From Isoetes taiwanensis (Eukaryota > Streptophyta > Lycopodiopsida > Isoetales > Isoetaceae), in NCBI GenBank assembly GCA_021234155.1, contig JAJEKV010000016.1, positions 4,239,896-4,303,895 on the forward strand: a stretch of DNA of 64,000 nucleotides, given 5' to 3'. The position numbers and the translations under genes were made by a program. Below, one piece after another: positions 11,303 through 22,155 of the stretch (position 1 is its first letter; every line of letters begins with the position of its first letter). The notes below the pieces were generated by a model. That model saw only the letters and a program-made list of their open reading frames with translations. It made no database searches and had not been told where the DNA came from.

Positions 11303-11673
11303 AAAACCTTACATCTGTGTGTGGCTTGGTTGGTGTGGTTGATTTGGAAGCGGCGGCGGTTGTGGATCTTTCAGGGGATTCAGCAGCCTGCAACCTCCCT
11401 GATTCCTCGACTCAGGTACAAGCTATTTCAAAGCTTTCTGGTGTTCCCAGGATTAGTAGAGCGAAAGTTTGCCATTTGGCGGGACTTCTTGGGTGTTAGA
11501 TGGTGATGGTCGGTTTGTACAGCAGTAGAGTTGCAGTTTTTTTGTGAGTTTGTTGTAGAGTGTCGAGGTATCGCTGTCTCTTTGGGGCAGTTCTCCTTCC
11601 TCCTCACTTGCTTTGTAACATTACCATTCTTTTAATATATTGATGACACAGTTCTTCAAAAAAAAAAACCTTA
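11303..11673 (+). mobile_element. Short poly(A) retroposon inserted in the array
   Basis: A 353-bp insert (11,312-11,664) ends in an A-run and is flanked by AAAACCTTA at 11,303-11,311 and 11,665-11,673, the array sequence at that point. A poly(A) end plus a 9-bp target duplication is the signature of LINE-mediated insertion. Its body resembles a 5'-truncated LINE tail or a SINE. The last part (TTTTAATATATTGATGACACAG before the A-run) may hold a poly(A) signal. No A/B boxes are evident, which favours a truncated LINE. Confidence 0.75.
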
Positions 11674-11906
11674 GACAAAATCATATTTCATATTTCAAAA
11701 TCATAGACGCCTCTAATCATAAATGACTATAAGCGAAACGAAAGGTGTTCAGAGGCCCCAGTATTTCATATTTGAAAATCTTAGGCGCCTCTAATCATAA
11801 ATGACTATAAGCGAAACGAGAGGTGCCGAGGGGCCCAACATACGATTTGGGCCGTAGGATCGACGAATCCGACAGTCCAGGGTGCATCTCGTTTAGAATA
11901 TATAGC
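11674..11906 (+). repeat. Tandem array with tRNA-like modules, continuation up to the CACTA insertion
   Basis: The sequence returns to the unit exactly where the retroposon interrupted it (GACAAAATCATATTTCATATT) and runs to ATATAGC before the CACTA target duplication. Confidence 0.85.
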
Positions 11907-11909
11907 AAA

Positions 11910-11936
11910 CACTACCACCCCAAAACTGGGTCCACA
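11910..11936 (+). repeat. CACTA left terminal inverted repeat
   Basis: It begins CACTACCACCCCAA and ends CTGGGTCCACA. It pairs with the inverted copy at 23,042-23,068 with two mismatches (AA versus TT in the middle). Confidence 0.9.
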
Positions 11937-12540
11937 TGTTGTTTTTCAGTGTCTTTTTTGCTAAAAAAACAACGTGTTGTTTTTTGTCCGGATTTGCTAG
12001 AAACAACGTGTAGTTTTTAGTCAAACATTTATACGTGTAGTTTTTTTGTAAAAACTCTACGTGTAGAATTTTGTCAAAATTATCTACACGTAGGAATTAC
12101 ATGTGTTTCGACATGTTGCTTTTTGAAAGTAGTTGTAGTTTTCAGGTGTTGCTTTCGTGAAAAAAATACATGTAGTTGTTAATAAAACTTAAAAAGTCCA
12201 CATGTTTTTAACTGTTGTTTCCAAAAAAAACTACACGGAAAAACTACGTAGAGAATTTTGTCCGACTTTGCTAGAAACTACATGTAGTTATCTCTTTTTT
12301 TTTTTCTATATTGTTTTCAATTGTTGGTTTCCCAAAAAAATGATATGTGGTTTTAAGAAAAAAATGTGGTTATTCAAAAATAGGTGTTGTTTTTTAGTGT
12401 TGTTTTACATAAAATCCACATATAGTTTTATAGAAATAAATACTTTCAGGTGTAGTTATAAAAAAAACTAACACGTCATTTCTTAAAAGTATTGTTTTTG
12501 CAAAAAAAATAAAAAAAAGTAGTGTTGTTCTTGAGTTCTC
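11937..12540 (+). repeat. CACTA left subterminal repeats
   Basis: Degenerate motifs of the type ACRTGTAGTTTTT and ACATGTTGTTTTT occur many times, often preceded by runs of A. The same motifs occur as their complement (AAAAACTACACC, AAACCACA) in 22,156-23,041. Subterminal repeats of this kind bind the transposition protein in characterised CACTA elements. Confidence 0.75.
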
Positions 12541-12545
12541 TTTTA

Positions 12546-12622
12546 AAAAATGCCTTTCGGGAATCGAACCCAAATAAGTCCATTAGGCATAGTAGTTCTT
12601 AAAGCATGAGTTGTGCCTTCCA
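12546..12622 (-). other. tRNA-like remnant with B box and T-run
   Basis: On the reverse strand the sequence reads from GGAAGGCACAACTC through TGGGTTCGATTCCCG to AAAGGCATTTTTT. GGTTCGATTCC is a perfect B box with a possible T-arm stem, followed by a T6 pol III-type stop. The A box and the other arms are poor, and the acceptor ends do not pair convincingly. It is therefore a decayed tRNA or a SINE head rather than a functional tRNA. Confidence 0.35.
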
Positions 12623-14640
12623 TTGTCTTACTTTTATGTTTGTTCTTATTTGTAGTTATTAATGCATAGAGTTCCTGCTTTCAATGTTTCTATTCTAGGC
12701 ATAGTAAGCTAGAGAAAAACAATTACTAACTAAAGAAACAAAAGATGACAAGCATCCAATTTAGTAGTATTTCTTTAAGCCATACTTGCATGACACCATT
12801 TATGCCTTTTCCTCTCACCTCGAATCTACTTGAGTCCCCAGCCGCAACCTTTTTCAGAGCATACTACAAGCATTGCAACTTTTTTTTTTTTTCAGACTTT
12901 CCTTTGGAGCATTAGCCAAGTATAATATCTGAAAACAGCAAAAAGACCTTGTAGTGGAAAAGACCCCTGTTTAAAAAGAAATGTGAGTAACAAGATAAAA
13001 GCAAACAGGAAAAAATGATATTTTGAACCAATTTTAGACAGATTTTTGTGGGAAAAAAACATGGTACAAAGAAGACAAAGAGAATAAGATCTTACCCGCT
13101 TGAAAAGCTTGAATTTGATGGAGCCAGGTTGGATCGAGAGAAGAAAATGAAGCAAAGGGGGCATTTGAAGGAATGGACCCAAACTCGAGAAGGAACTTGG
13201 AAGACAAAAAGGGTGTGTGTGGTTAGAAAAAGAAAAAGAAAACCAAATTTGAGCAATGCCTCTAAAGAAGAATCAGGAAGCTCCTATAGTTCTCTAATAA
13301 GTTGAAAGGATAAAGGATAAACTTACGACTCATTATAAATTCCTCAAGAAGAACATACACCTCGGTCTTATTTTCTCGAACACAAACAAACACCCATTTT
13401 GGCTTTATGCAAAGACCAAAATGGCATCACCAAAGAAAAGTCTAAACCTTGAACGAAATATTTTGGGCCAGCAAACCGGATCTTATGGAGAACCCCTTCT
13501 CGCTATTTTGCGGAAATGCCCCAAACTTCGTGACAGAGAATAGTTGGCAATTTTGGCCAAATATTTTATGGAACAGGTTTGCATTCCCACTACGATGGCT
13601 CAAAGATTTGTACCGCTTCATCTCCAACGCCGCTTCATCTCCAACGGGAGGAGCCAAGAAAGGCTAAAGCACTCTAGCATTTTTGCAACTCCGGCATGTG
13701 TGTTGGCAATAGCGACTCTATGAATGCAGACCGGTAGCCCGATTTCAATGCTTGGTGCAATAATGGAGACCCATTCCATAAATCGCTTGGTACATTAGCC
13801 AAGAGCTTGAGGAGGCCTTGAGGTCCTACCTTCAAGACTCTCGTTTATTTCTCAAGACCGTGAGCATACCCACTGCAAAGATGGCGAGGATCTGCTGCGG
13901 CATTTGCAAATCCACTTCGGTGACGAAAGAGCTAGCACTATGTGATGTCTGCATGATTCAAAATCCATTCCGCAAACAATCGGGATGAGAGCCGGTATTC
14001 TCGGAAGCGTGGGGCGGCGATTTTGGACGAAGGAAGCCTTGCAAGCATAGTTCTCTGCTTCAAATAGGCTAGAAAATCCGGCAAGCGACCTCCCGCCATA
14101 TTAGTTCGTTCCCGCCCTACGTTGGGGAAATTCCCCGGGAGAGTGTAATGCTACCGTCCATCTTTGGACAAAACGCCCGTCCGATTATTTTATCAACAAC
14201 CATCCTGAAGCCCTCCCCAAACAAAATTTCCCTTTTCCGGATCCTTCCCTCCAAAGAAAACGAGCGGATCTTGCACCCCCTAGCTGAGTCGATTCTTGCA
14301 TCAGCCCCATTCCGTCGAGCAACAAGGATTCTGCAAAAAAATTCCAGGTATTAGACATGACTGAACACAAATTTGCATAATCTTTTTATAAGAGACAGAA
14401 AAAACCCTGTTCCGGCAGCATTCAACTCCTCTGTTTTTTTCTTTCCACGAAATAGACTAGCATTCTTTTCCTGTGTATTCGTCAACAGCTACCCTGTGTT
14501 AGCCTGCTGGATTCGCGATTTCATGCCCCCTGTTTATGCAACAAATACCCCAGATTTAGATATGGCTCTCTGGTGATTTGCACAGGACTAAATATTTTAG
14601 CCTAAGTCCCATTCCAGTGCAAACGCAGGTTCGCATGACA
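12623..14640. other. CACTA interior, unrecognised
   Basis: Several short ORFs occur on both strands (for example 13,048-13,305 +, Lys/Arg-rich). None belongs to a known family. The segment 13,440-14,130 is more GC-rich than its surroundings and may be a captured fragment. Confidence 0.35.
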
Positions 14641-14642
14641 GA

Positions 14643-15020
14643 TTAGGGAACTGCCGAAACTTTGAAGCCCATTTGATTACAGGTTTTCCGAAAATCTTCA
14701 GCTGAATGAATGAGTGAGGATGAATCCTCAAGAAAAGCAGAGCTCTCATCCTTACTACCATGATATGAACTTCCATTGGCTTCATAACATCGATGCAATT
14801 TATCTTTCATTTCCACATTTTGACCTAGAACATTGGCTGAATGAGCATTTTCCTCCAGAGAAACATCATTTGTATTTTCATATAAATTCTCTTTAACACC
14901 ATAACCTTGATCCTTGAATTCATTACTGTGATGTGGTTCATGGTCAGACTCTCTAATACCATCAGTGCCATGGTCTGAAATTTCTTTCACTTGGTTACCT
15001 TGGATTGATTCAGGCTCCAA
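14643..15020 (-). CDS. Hypothetical acidic, hydrophilic ORF (possible captured exon)
   Basis: The 125-codon reverse-strand frame is rich in Asp, Glu, Asn, Ser and His (EPESIQGNQVKEISDHGTDG near the start) and lacks low-complexity runs, so it looks more like a protein segment than random translation. There is no recognised domain. A short forward-strand frame overlaps it. Its position inside the CACTA makes a captured host exon possible, but no splice site or second exon could be established. Confidence 0.25.
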   Translation of the reverse strand: MEPESIQGNQVKEISDHGTDGIRESDHEPHHSNEFKDQGYGVKENLYENTNDVSLEENAHSANVLGQNVEMKDKLHRCYEANGSSYHGSKDESSAFLEDSSSLIHSAEDFRKTCNQMGFKVSAVP

Positions 15021-15474
15021 TTCATTACCTTGATGCAGTTAAATTCATTCTCGGACATAGAATGAATGAGTGAGGCAGTGTGAAGGATCAACTCCTTAAC
15101 CACTTTTCCAGTCCCACCAACACCAGTTTCAGCCAACTATCCAATCTAGTTTGCAACAGGCCCATAAATCCCATACAAATGAAAGTAGGCAGATCCAATG
15201 TGAAAGCAGACACAATCAAAAGCCCACATCCAAGCCCACATCGACATTCAAATTTCGACTCAATGGCTGAGACTGCCTTGCGACTGCCTGTATCAATACC
15301 TGGCCGAGGCAATATTCTCCCCATCTTTTCTGCCTCAATCCAATCAAAAGCCTGCCTCAAAATTGTTGATAATCTGACTTATTACTTGGAATGCTTTTCC
15401 TGCATTAGAATACAGTAGATGTTCTCATTAAATTATCAACTTTGTTCCTGCTTTCATATGATTTGTGAGTTTCT

Positions 15475-15478
<4 letters not shown>
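15021..15478. other. CACTA interior, unrecognised, open on both strands
   Basis: Frames of 112 (+, 15,080-15,418) and 90 (-, 15,088-15,360) codons overlap. Neither has an identifiable domain, so no gene is called. Confidence 0.3.

Positions 15479-15508
<30 letters not shown>
15479..15508 (+). repeat. Poly(A) tract of about 30 bases
   Basis: An uninterrupted A-run follows TTCTAATT. It may mark the 3' end of a retroposed sequence inside the CACTA element. No target duplication could be recognised. Confidence 0.8.
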
Positions 15509-15509
<1 letters not shown>

Positions 15510-16689
15510 CATTGAATATGTATTATTTCCGGGTTGAGGTTTAAGCAACAGGGAGCTTCCGACTGTATTTTATGAATTCCGAATAGTTTTAGGATTTGCA
15601 GGAAAATTTCCTAACAAGGTTTGAAAGTTTCCCCAACGCTGTTCCCGCCTCTCTGTTCCACCAAAACCACAAAGAAAAGCAACCAATAAGATTGAAGGAC
15701 TTGGATCGCAATCTGAGCCCTTCATTATTTTATCTCAACAACCATCATTTTTTTAAAATCATGCCTAGACATTTACCTCTAACAATACATTGTCACTGAT
15801 GAAATAATATTACAAACACATATTAGGTAGTGGCCCACCCGGCTGGGAAAAATGCTGCCTTTGTTTTTATGTTCCTGTATACAAAATCATATCACCCCTT
15901 TTTTAGGCCTATTTTCTAAATTCGTTTTGCAAAAGTAGCTTAAAAACTTCAGAATTAATTTTACCTCATCGAAATTTTTTAAGGATGACCAAATTTTCCA
16001 GGGTGAAACCCCCCTAATTTTGAACCATGACCCGGGGATAAAAATTTAATTATTAAATATATCATGAGTTAACTTTTACAACGCTATCTACATCATCTTC
16101 CATTGCGTTACTATTTTCACTATTTTCTACTATGTCTTTCATGCATATCTTATGTTGATCCCTTGCTTCATTAAAAGGAAGTCATACCTTGGATTAAAGC
16201 CCCATAGCCAAGGCCTTGTAGAAAAATCTTGAAGATCCATAGGAATTTTCTAGGCACAAACTTGTAGATGGAATTCCCATGATGGTAGATCATTAAATCT
16301 GTAAGGACTTCCTTAGTTCCTTACTTAAAAACCTTGGAAAGCATTGTTAAATGTCGTAAATACAACTATATGACAAAAATACGCAGAAGAAATACGTGAA
16401 GGAGAAGCCCATGAACCCTAAATCTTGGAATTTGGCTTAAATCATGACTTTCTGCTCGTCATTGCCACTGCAACCTATCTAATCATGGACGTCCCCCCTC
16501 CAAAAAAAAAAAAAGGAAACACAGAGATGCTAAAATGAAGTTCAAACCTACTAGAAATTACAAACTAAGAAACTATACATCAGGGGAACTGGTTAGAGAG
16601 GTTCTTGAAGGCCCAGACACTTGAAAATTCTTTGTATGATTATAAATGCTAAACACGCTCTTAAGCGGTCTTGAAAATTACCCGAATGA
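15509..16689. other. CACTA interior, AT-rich, no feature
   Basis: No convincing coding frame or repeat is seen apart from a 67-codon ORF (15,596-15,799) without similarity to known proteins. Confidence 0.35.
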
Positions 16690-17498
16690 CGAAACACTTG
16701 GGTTTCTACATGGTTGCCTGCATGATGCTTCGCGGTTTGATAAATTCTCTCAGGCCGATCTTGGATTTTTTTTGAACCTGCGCGAAACAGGGTCCTTCAA
16801 TGGAGGATTCAACTGTTGGATAGGGAAACCAAGCTCCAGGAGGGAAGGCATTAGTACCGCCTCCCGGAAGAGCACTGCCAGGAAGGCCTGCCCGATGCAC
16901 CCTTGCCCAAGTCGAACAAGGCCAGGACTTTGCACATCTGCATCATCAAAGGAGAGAGGCCAGATCCCAGGAAAAGGACCCCAAAAAAGTTCTAGAGGCA
17001 CCCTTTCCTGGCAGCACTCCTTGGGGAGGTTGTACGCTAATGCCCCTCCTTTCGAACTCGGTTTCTCAATCGGACCGTTGAATCCTCTGTTCAAGGACCC
17101 TGCTTCGAGCAGGGCCACAAAATCCAAGATATGTCTGGGAGAACTTATCAAACCGAAGCCTCATGCTTGTGACCAGGCAGAGACCCAAATGTTTTGTCGT
17201 TCGGGTAGCTCCAGATGGTGATTCGACTTCACCATGTCTTTCAGAACGGAAAAATTACGAATGACCTACATTGTAGTATTCCGCAAGCACCGCCTAGGCT
17301 CACGGGATGCTTCCCATTTTGGTAAGTTCTCCTCGATCGATCTTGGATTATTTTGGACCTACTCGAAGTGGGGGCCTTGAACATAGGATTCAATGGTTGC
17401 AGAGGGAAAACGAGCTCCGGGAGGGTAGGCATTAGCGTACGACCCCACAGAGGAACGCTGCCAGGAAAGGCTACATCGAGAACTCCTTTGGGGTCCAT
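16690..17498. repeat. Three ~200-bp units, the middle one inverted (hairpin-forming)
   Basis: Unit 1 (about 16,693-16,905, +) shares with unit 3 (about 17,290-17,490, +) the blocks GATCTTGGATT, GGATTCAA and GGCATTAG. Unit 2 (about 16,995-17,190) is the reverse complement: its inverse reads GATAAGTTCTCCCAGACATA, ATCTTGGATT, GCAGGGTCCTTGAACAGAGG and GGCATTAGCG. Units 1 and 2 can form a long imperfect hairpin with a loop of about 90 bases. ORFs on either strand (16,646-17,221 +; 16,750-17,151 -) follow from this symmetry and are not supported as genes. Confidence 0.75.
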
Positions 17499-17544
17499 CT
17501 TCTAGGGTCTGGCATCTCCTAAGGTCCATCTCTTAGGGCCACAT

Positions 17545-17945
17545 GGCATGTTTGAGACTCCTTGGCATGTTGGAGCCTAGGTCGCATGTGGAGCCCACGT
17601 GTCATGTTTGCGCCACCTTGGCATGTTGGAGCCTAGGTGGCATGTTGGAGCCCGTGTGGCATTTTGGAGCCTAGATGGCATGTTTGGGCCACCTTGGCAT
17701 GTTGGAGCCGAGGTGGCATGTTGGATCCTATGTAGCATGTTTGAGCCACCTTGACATGTTTGAGCCTAGGTGGCATGTTGGAGCATGCGTGGCATTTTGG
17801 AGCCTAGATAGCATGTTGGAGCCGCGGTGACATGTTGGAGCCCACGTGACATGTTGAGCCACCTTGGCATGTTGGAGCCTAGGTGGCATGCTTGAGCCAC
17901 ATTGGCAGGTTGGAGCCTAGGTGGCATGTTTGAGCCACCTTGGAT
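17545..17945 (+). repeat. ~20-bp minisatellite (GGCATGTTGGAGCCTAGGT type)
   Basis: About 20 degenerate head-to-tail copies alternate between GGCATGTTGGAGCCTAGGT and GGCATGTTTGAGCCACCTT. Units touch without spacers. Confidence 0.85.
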
Positions 17946-18075
17946 CGAACTGTTGAAGGTATTTTTCATGCAACAATATTTTATATTCGAAAATGAAAGC
18001 ACACAAACAATCTTCCAGGTGGTGGTGTTGTGCTTAAGAAATAGCCTCAAAACAATCTCCAAAAAACTATACTTC
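17941..18075 (+). repeat. Copy A of a ~135-bp direct repeat within the CACTA
   Basis: TTGGATCGAACTGTTGAAGG and the following sequence through CCAGGTGGTGGTG and TTAAGAAATAGCCTCAAAA recur, diverged, at 22,157-22,290. Copy B lies directly next to the second CACTA-like end, so the pair records an internal duplication or a former insertion boundary. Confidence 0.65.
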
Positions 18076-18802
18076 CTGCTCCAGTGTGGTGGATTATCTG
18101 CTGGTTGAGGAACAGGATCTGCACCTGGTTGCCCATTTTTCCATTGAAACAGACACTCGGGACGAGGAAGTGGACTCAGACCACCAGCCCCTGTTCGTGC
18201 ATCTCCATTGGCAAGCTCCCCATGCATCTAGTGCCTCAACACCCCTTTTCTCTGATGCATTCTTGGCATTAAACAAGGTTATTCGACAGGTTTGGAACAT
18301 GATTGCACAGTTAGTTTGGCCGAATCGACCGGATCTTGGCATTCACAGGTTTAGGGTTCTTATAAATTTTCGATGATATATCCCACAGGCCAATTTAGAT
18401 TTGGCGGATCAAGTTATATAAGGAATAACAAATTTATTATTTATAATTATTACGTGCAATGTCCACGTGGGATTCGGTACCTCCACCGCCCCACACGCCC
18501 TGATGTTCCATGTGGCATGGGAGATTGGCTGGGGAGAAAAATAGGCTTGGGGGGAGGGGGGGTAGATAGAAAAAAAAAAATTTCTCCCATAGACTGGCAC
18601 GATTCCCAAGGAAGCAAGTTTAATGGCCAAAACAAATGAATTTTTCTATTTTCTTTTTTTTTTCAATGGAAATCTTTTCTCATGCTCTAGAAGATTTTGG
18701 AATCCTTTTTTGCAAATGGGCATTTTCTTACATTGCTCAATTTTTCCTGTTTTATTCCTGCTCTGTTGTTTCAACCTGATCCTGTCCTATTTTGTTACTA
18801 AA
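18076..18802. other. Spacer between the direct repeat and the LINE ORF1
   Basis: Short ORFs overlap on both strands. A G-rich run (GGGGGGAGGGGGGG-like, 18,549-18,563) precedes an A-run. Part may be the 5' UTR of the LINE fragment that follows. Confidence 0.35.
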
Positions 18803-20086
18803 ATGTCGTCAAATTCAAAAACCCTAAACACAGATTCTTTGATCTTTTTGCACAACTTCCTGCATCTCTCTCCTTCCCTTCAAGGCGATCTGCTACTACA
18901 GTTAAGTCTTGTCCATAAAAACCCCTCAGCTTTCATTAAATTTGGTGATTTTGTTGATCCTAATCTTTTTCATAAAGATATGCATCATCTCTCTTCTGAT
19001 GTGCTGGAATGGGACAATTTATCCAAGGATCCCGGTCTTCGTGGTGATCCCATCCTCAATGCTAATGGGGTCCCTCTGCCATATGGGAATATTCGACCAA
19101 TCCAGCAAAGAGTTTCGGATCAGCAAATGGCAGATGCTCTTGATCACCTACAATACCAGACTAGACCCAATCTCCAGCTCTATAAAGGTATTCAGCTGAA
19201 CCATGCCATTGTAGCTGAGAAAATAAAATCTTTTTCTTCTACTACTGTCATTGTGTCCATTGATAAAGTGGGAGTTAAAATAGAAAAATTATGGGACCAT
19301 TTGCTCAGACTCAACAAATCTATCATGATCAACTCGATATATTGGTTAAGATATCCATATATTCTAGTTGAATATGGGAATCCCAGAACTGCAAATTTCC
19401 GTCTCAAGCTAGGCAGATCGACTCTTGATACTTACCAATTATCTTTCCTCAAATGGTATCCAAATCTTCCTATTGCAGAATATGATAAATACTACATTGC
19501 CTCAGTTTCTATGAGTGATTTGAGCCCAATTTACTGGGATGAAGAATGTTCTTTTGCAATCTTCAATTCCTTTGGTAAATATATTTGTACTGAATACTGT
19601 CCTTATAAGACACCCAAATGCTTTGTTCAGCTAAATATTTCCAATCATGTGCCAACCTCTGTGCCAATCCTTGACTTCTTTGGCAATCAAATTAAAATCC
19701 AACTTAGTTGGGTTGGTTTACCAGTTTTCTGTCATGATTGCAATTGCAAACATTTTTCTGGTACTGTATGCCAGAAAAATGTAAATACAGGTCACATTGC
19801 AGGCAAGGACTCCATGGTAACATCAGTCATGGATCCTAACTTGCAATCCAATAATCGAGCTATAAAATAGAAACAGGGACAGATTGTTTTTAATGAGGGG
19901 CATCTAAATCCTACAACTCAATTCCACAATAAAACACAGCCTCATGCTATGACAAGAGCTTTTACATGGGAAAGAGTCAATGGGAGCAGAAAAAGGATTC
20001 AAAAAAGAAGAGAGGCCAAGCAAGCTCAGATAGACTCTGGATCTCAAGACCCTGATAGCTCAGGATTTACAAATTCAGCTCCATAA
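18803..20086 (+). pseudogene. Plant L1-type LINE ORF1 (DUF4283-like) with one in-frame TAG
   Basis: I chose ATG 18,803 (MSSNSKTLN) rather than the upstream in-frame ATG, because residues before it are a hydrophobic, low-complexity leader. The protein has the DUF4283-type core of plant L1 ORF1: WDHLLRLNKSI, YPYILVEYGN, IYWDEEC and so on. It ends the core with a degenerate zinc knuckle, CHDCNCKHFSGTVC (the His is one position early relative to CX2CX4HX4C). A TAG at 19,868-19,870 interrupts the frame, which otherwise continues with a basic tail to TAA 20,084-20,086, for about 427 codons in all. The product would bind LINE RNA. No matching ORF2 follows directly. Confidence 0.7.
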
Positions 20087-21887
20087 ATCACAAATTTATC
20101 TAAGAAATAAATATGATGATGCACATTTTGATCAACATTGGAATTCTTTTGGACAATTTAATGGCTACTTTAATTTATTTAAACTGAACTGTCATGAAGA
20201 CATTACTAACACAGATTCTGATCTTGCTAGATTATCTCTGGAATTGCAAGTTTAAACTCGATCTGCAATTTAATGATGTTGAAGCATCTAAATATATTGG
20301 CCAGCCACTGTCAGAACAACAAAAGGTGCAGGAGGTTGATTATAGCTTCTGGATAGGTCAGGTTAAAGGGAAACTGTGTGAGAATATAAATGAGATCCCA
20401 AAGAAGGAGGTTGAGTGGGCGGGGGAATTTTGTAGGGAAACTCAGCTAATGTATGTGCTTTGGTGGTTCATGAATGCCAACAACAGTGATATGACAGATA
20501 AGCTGTTTGAATTCTACAGGGAGTGTTAGTACTATCACAGAGGTAGAGCAGACTGCTATGGCACTCTGATCCATTTATATTCCACATGTAACTCAAACAG
20601 GCTGCTCGAGAGTGTTGACTGGAGGAAGCATTTTACACCAATCCTATTTCCACAGTTCAGGGATCACTTTCACTTCATTGACACTTATAATTTCTGATAC
20701 CTGCTTCATTTTTCATTAACTCTTTTTACATATTACTGGCTCAGGGAATCTACATAAAATGTTGTTGGCTGCATCAGCAGAATGACTCCAGCTTATGCTA
20801 TTCCAGAAAATGCCGTTGTCCTAGACAACAATATCTTTTTGATAATTGCAAGATATTATGCTCTTAAATATATCTCAAGAGTACCACTTCATATCATATG
20901 GAGTGTCCTGTTGAAATACTCTACTTGACTTAATCTACAACCTCTATCTACAAAGCAACACCCTTATAGTAGAACGTATTTGGAACATTCTCATTTCCAT
21001 GCCATGTTTATAATTAACACCCCCTTCGAGCATAGCTTGCATTATCGATTTCTAGATATGGTTAAGGTGTTCTTTTATGCTCTCTTGCTCATTTTTTCTT
21101 ATGTATCGATTGCAATAATAGTCTTAAGTCATTGTAAATAGATAAACACGATGATGCTAGTATGCATTATGTCATTGGGATTAATTATTTATGGAACTTC
21201 AGCGACATACGACACCACATTTTGGACTACAAATGCAGGTGCAGTAGACAACAATGATGCTTCTTTAACAATAGGGCAAAGAGGTACCTTATACAATCTA
21301 GATGAACCCTTTTTTAATTTTTGTTAACAGATTGATATGAAAATTTGTGTATTGAAGGTCTTACCAACCTTTAAATATGAACTTAAAGCCATAGTATTAA
21401 ATTAAGACCACGATCTTTAGACCATGCAACCAAGCAAATGCGACTCCTGGCATAGTATCCATCTAGAAAATCTAGAGGGCAATTCGCCCTAACTTATTTC
21501 CAGTATGCCCTACAAGTATTTTACTAAACCATAAAATACAAAGACATTGCATACACATAGCAAATTCTATGTCTCGAGAGATGCCAAATTGTCCCCGACT
21601 GTCCCCAGGAACTCTAGCAAGATTATAAAATTGTCAAGTTACTGTATGAATATAGTATTGTAAGTCTATTAGGTAGATTCTTAAGTGTCCATAAACGTAT
21701 AAATATGGGGTCCGCGTTAGCTCAAACCTACAATACTAGCTAGGGATGGAAATTAATCCCCCGAACTAAATCAAGCTTAGTTAAATAATACATCATTAGA
21801 CAGATCGAGGAGCTTTGTGAAACATCAAATTTCATCTAAAATATATTGTTCAATCAAATGTTATAACTAAAATTGTAATAGCGCCTA
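20087..21887. other. CACTA interior, unrecognised
   Basis: One 111-codon frame (20,194-20,529, +; contains QVKGKLCENINEIPKKEVEW) is hydrophilic with aromatic residues at its C-terminus and matches no family I know. It may be a remnant of the LINE or a captured exon. The remainder is AT-rich without structure. Confidence 0.3.
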
Positions 21888-22155
21888 GAAAAGCACCATC
21901 TGACAATTAGTCTGATGCAAATTCTGACGTTTTTTCTGACGATACATATTTGACGTATATTTTGACGATTAATGTGACGCTTAACCTGATGAAGGCTTCT
22001 GACGATTTATGTGACGATATGTCTGATGTAGTATCGTCAGGAAAAGCATCAAAATAGTAATCGCCAAGACGCTCCGGCCACCATGCGTCGCCGCAAAAAT
22101 CTCTCTAGACAGTCTGACGATTTTTCTGACAAACAATCCTCATTCTCTTGTAGTG
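21888..22155. mobile_element. Right end of a second, CACTACAAG-type CACTA element
   Basis: The segment ends CTCTTGTAGTG, the inverse of CACTACAAGAG, the commonest plant CACTA terminus. The preceding ~250 bp is packed with TGACGA/TGATG motifs (TCTGACGATTTATGTGACGA and similar), a subterminal repeat unlike that of the host element. I could not find its left end within the window, so it is truncated or rearranged. Confidence 0.6.

Noticed and set aside
16646-17221. 191-codon ORF as a gene
   Set aside because: Both strands are open because the sequence is an inverted repeat; there is no domain.
17545-17945. CRISPR-like array
   Set aside because: Units touch with no spacers and the context is a plant transposon; it is a minisatellite.
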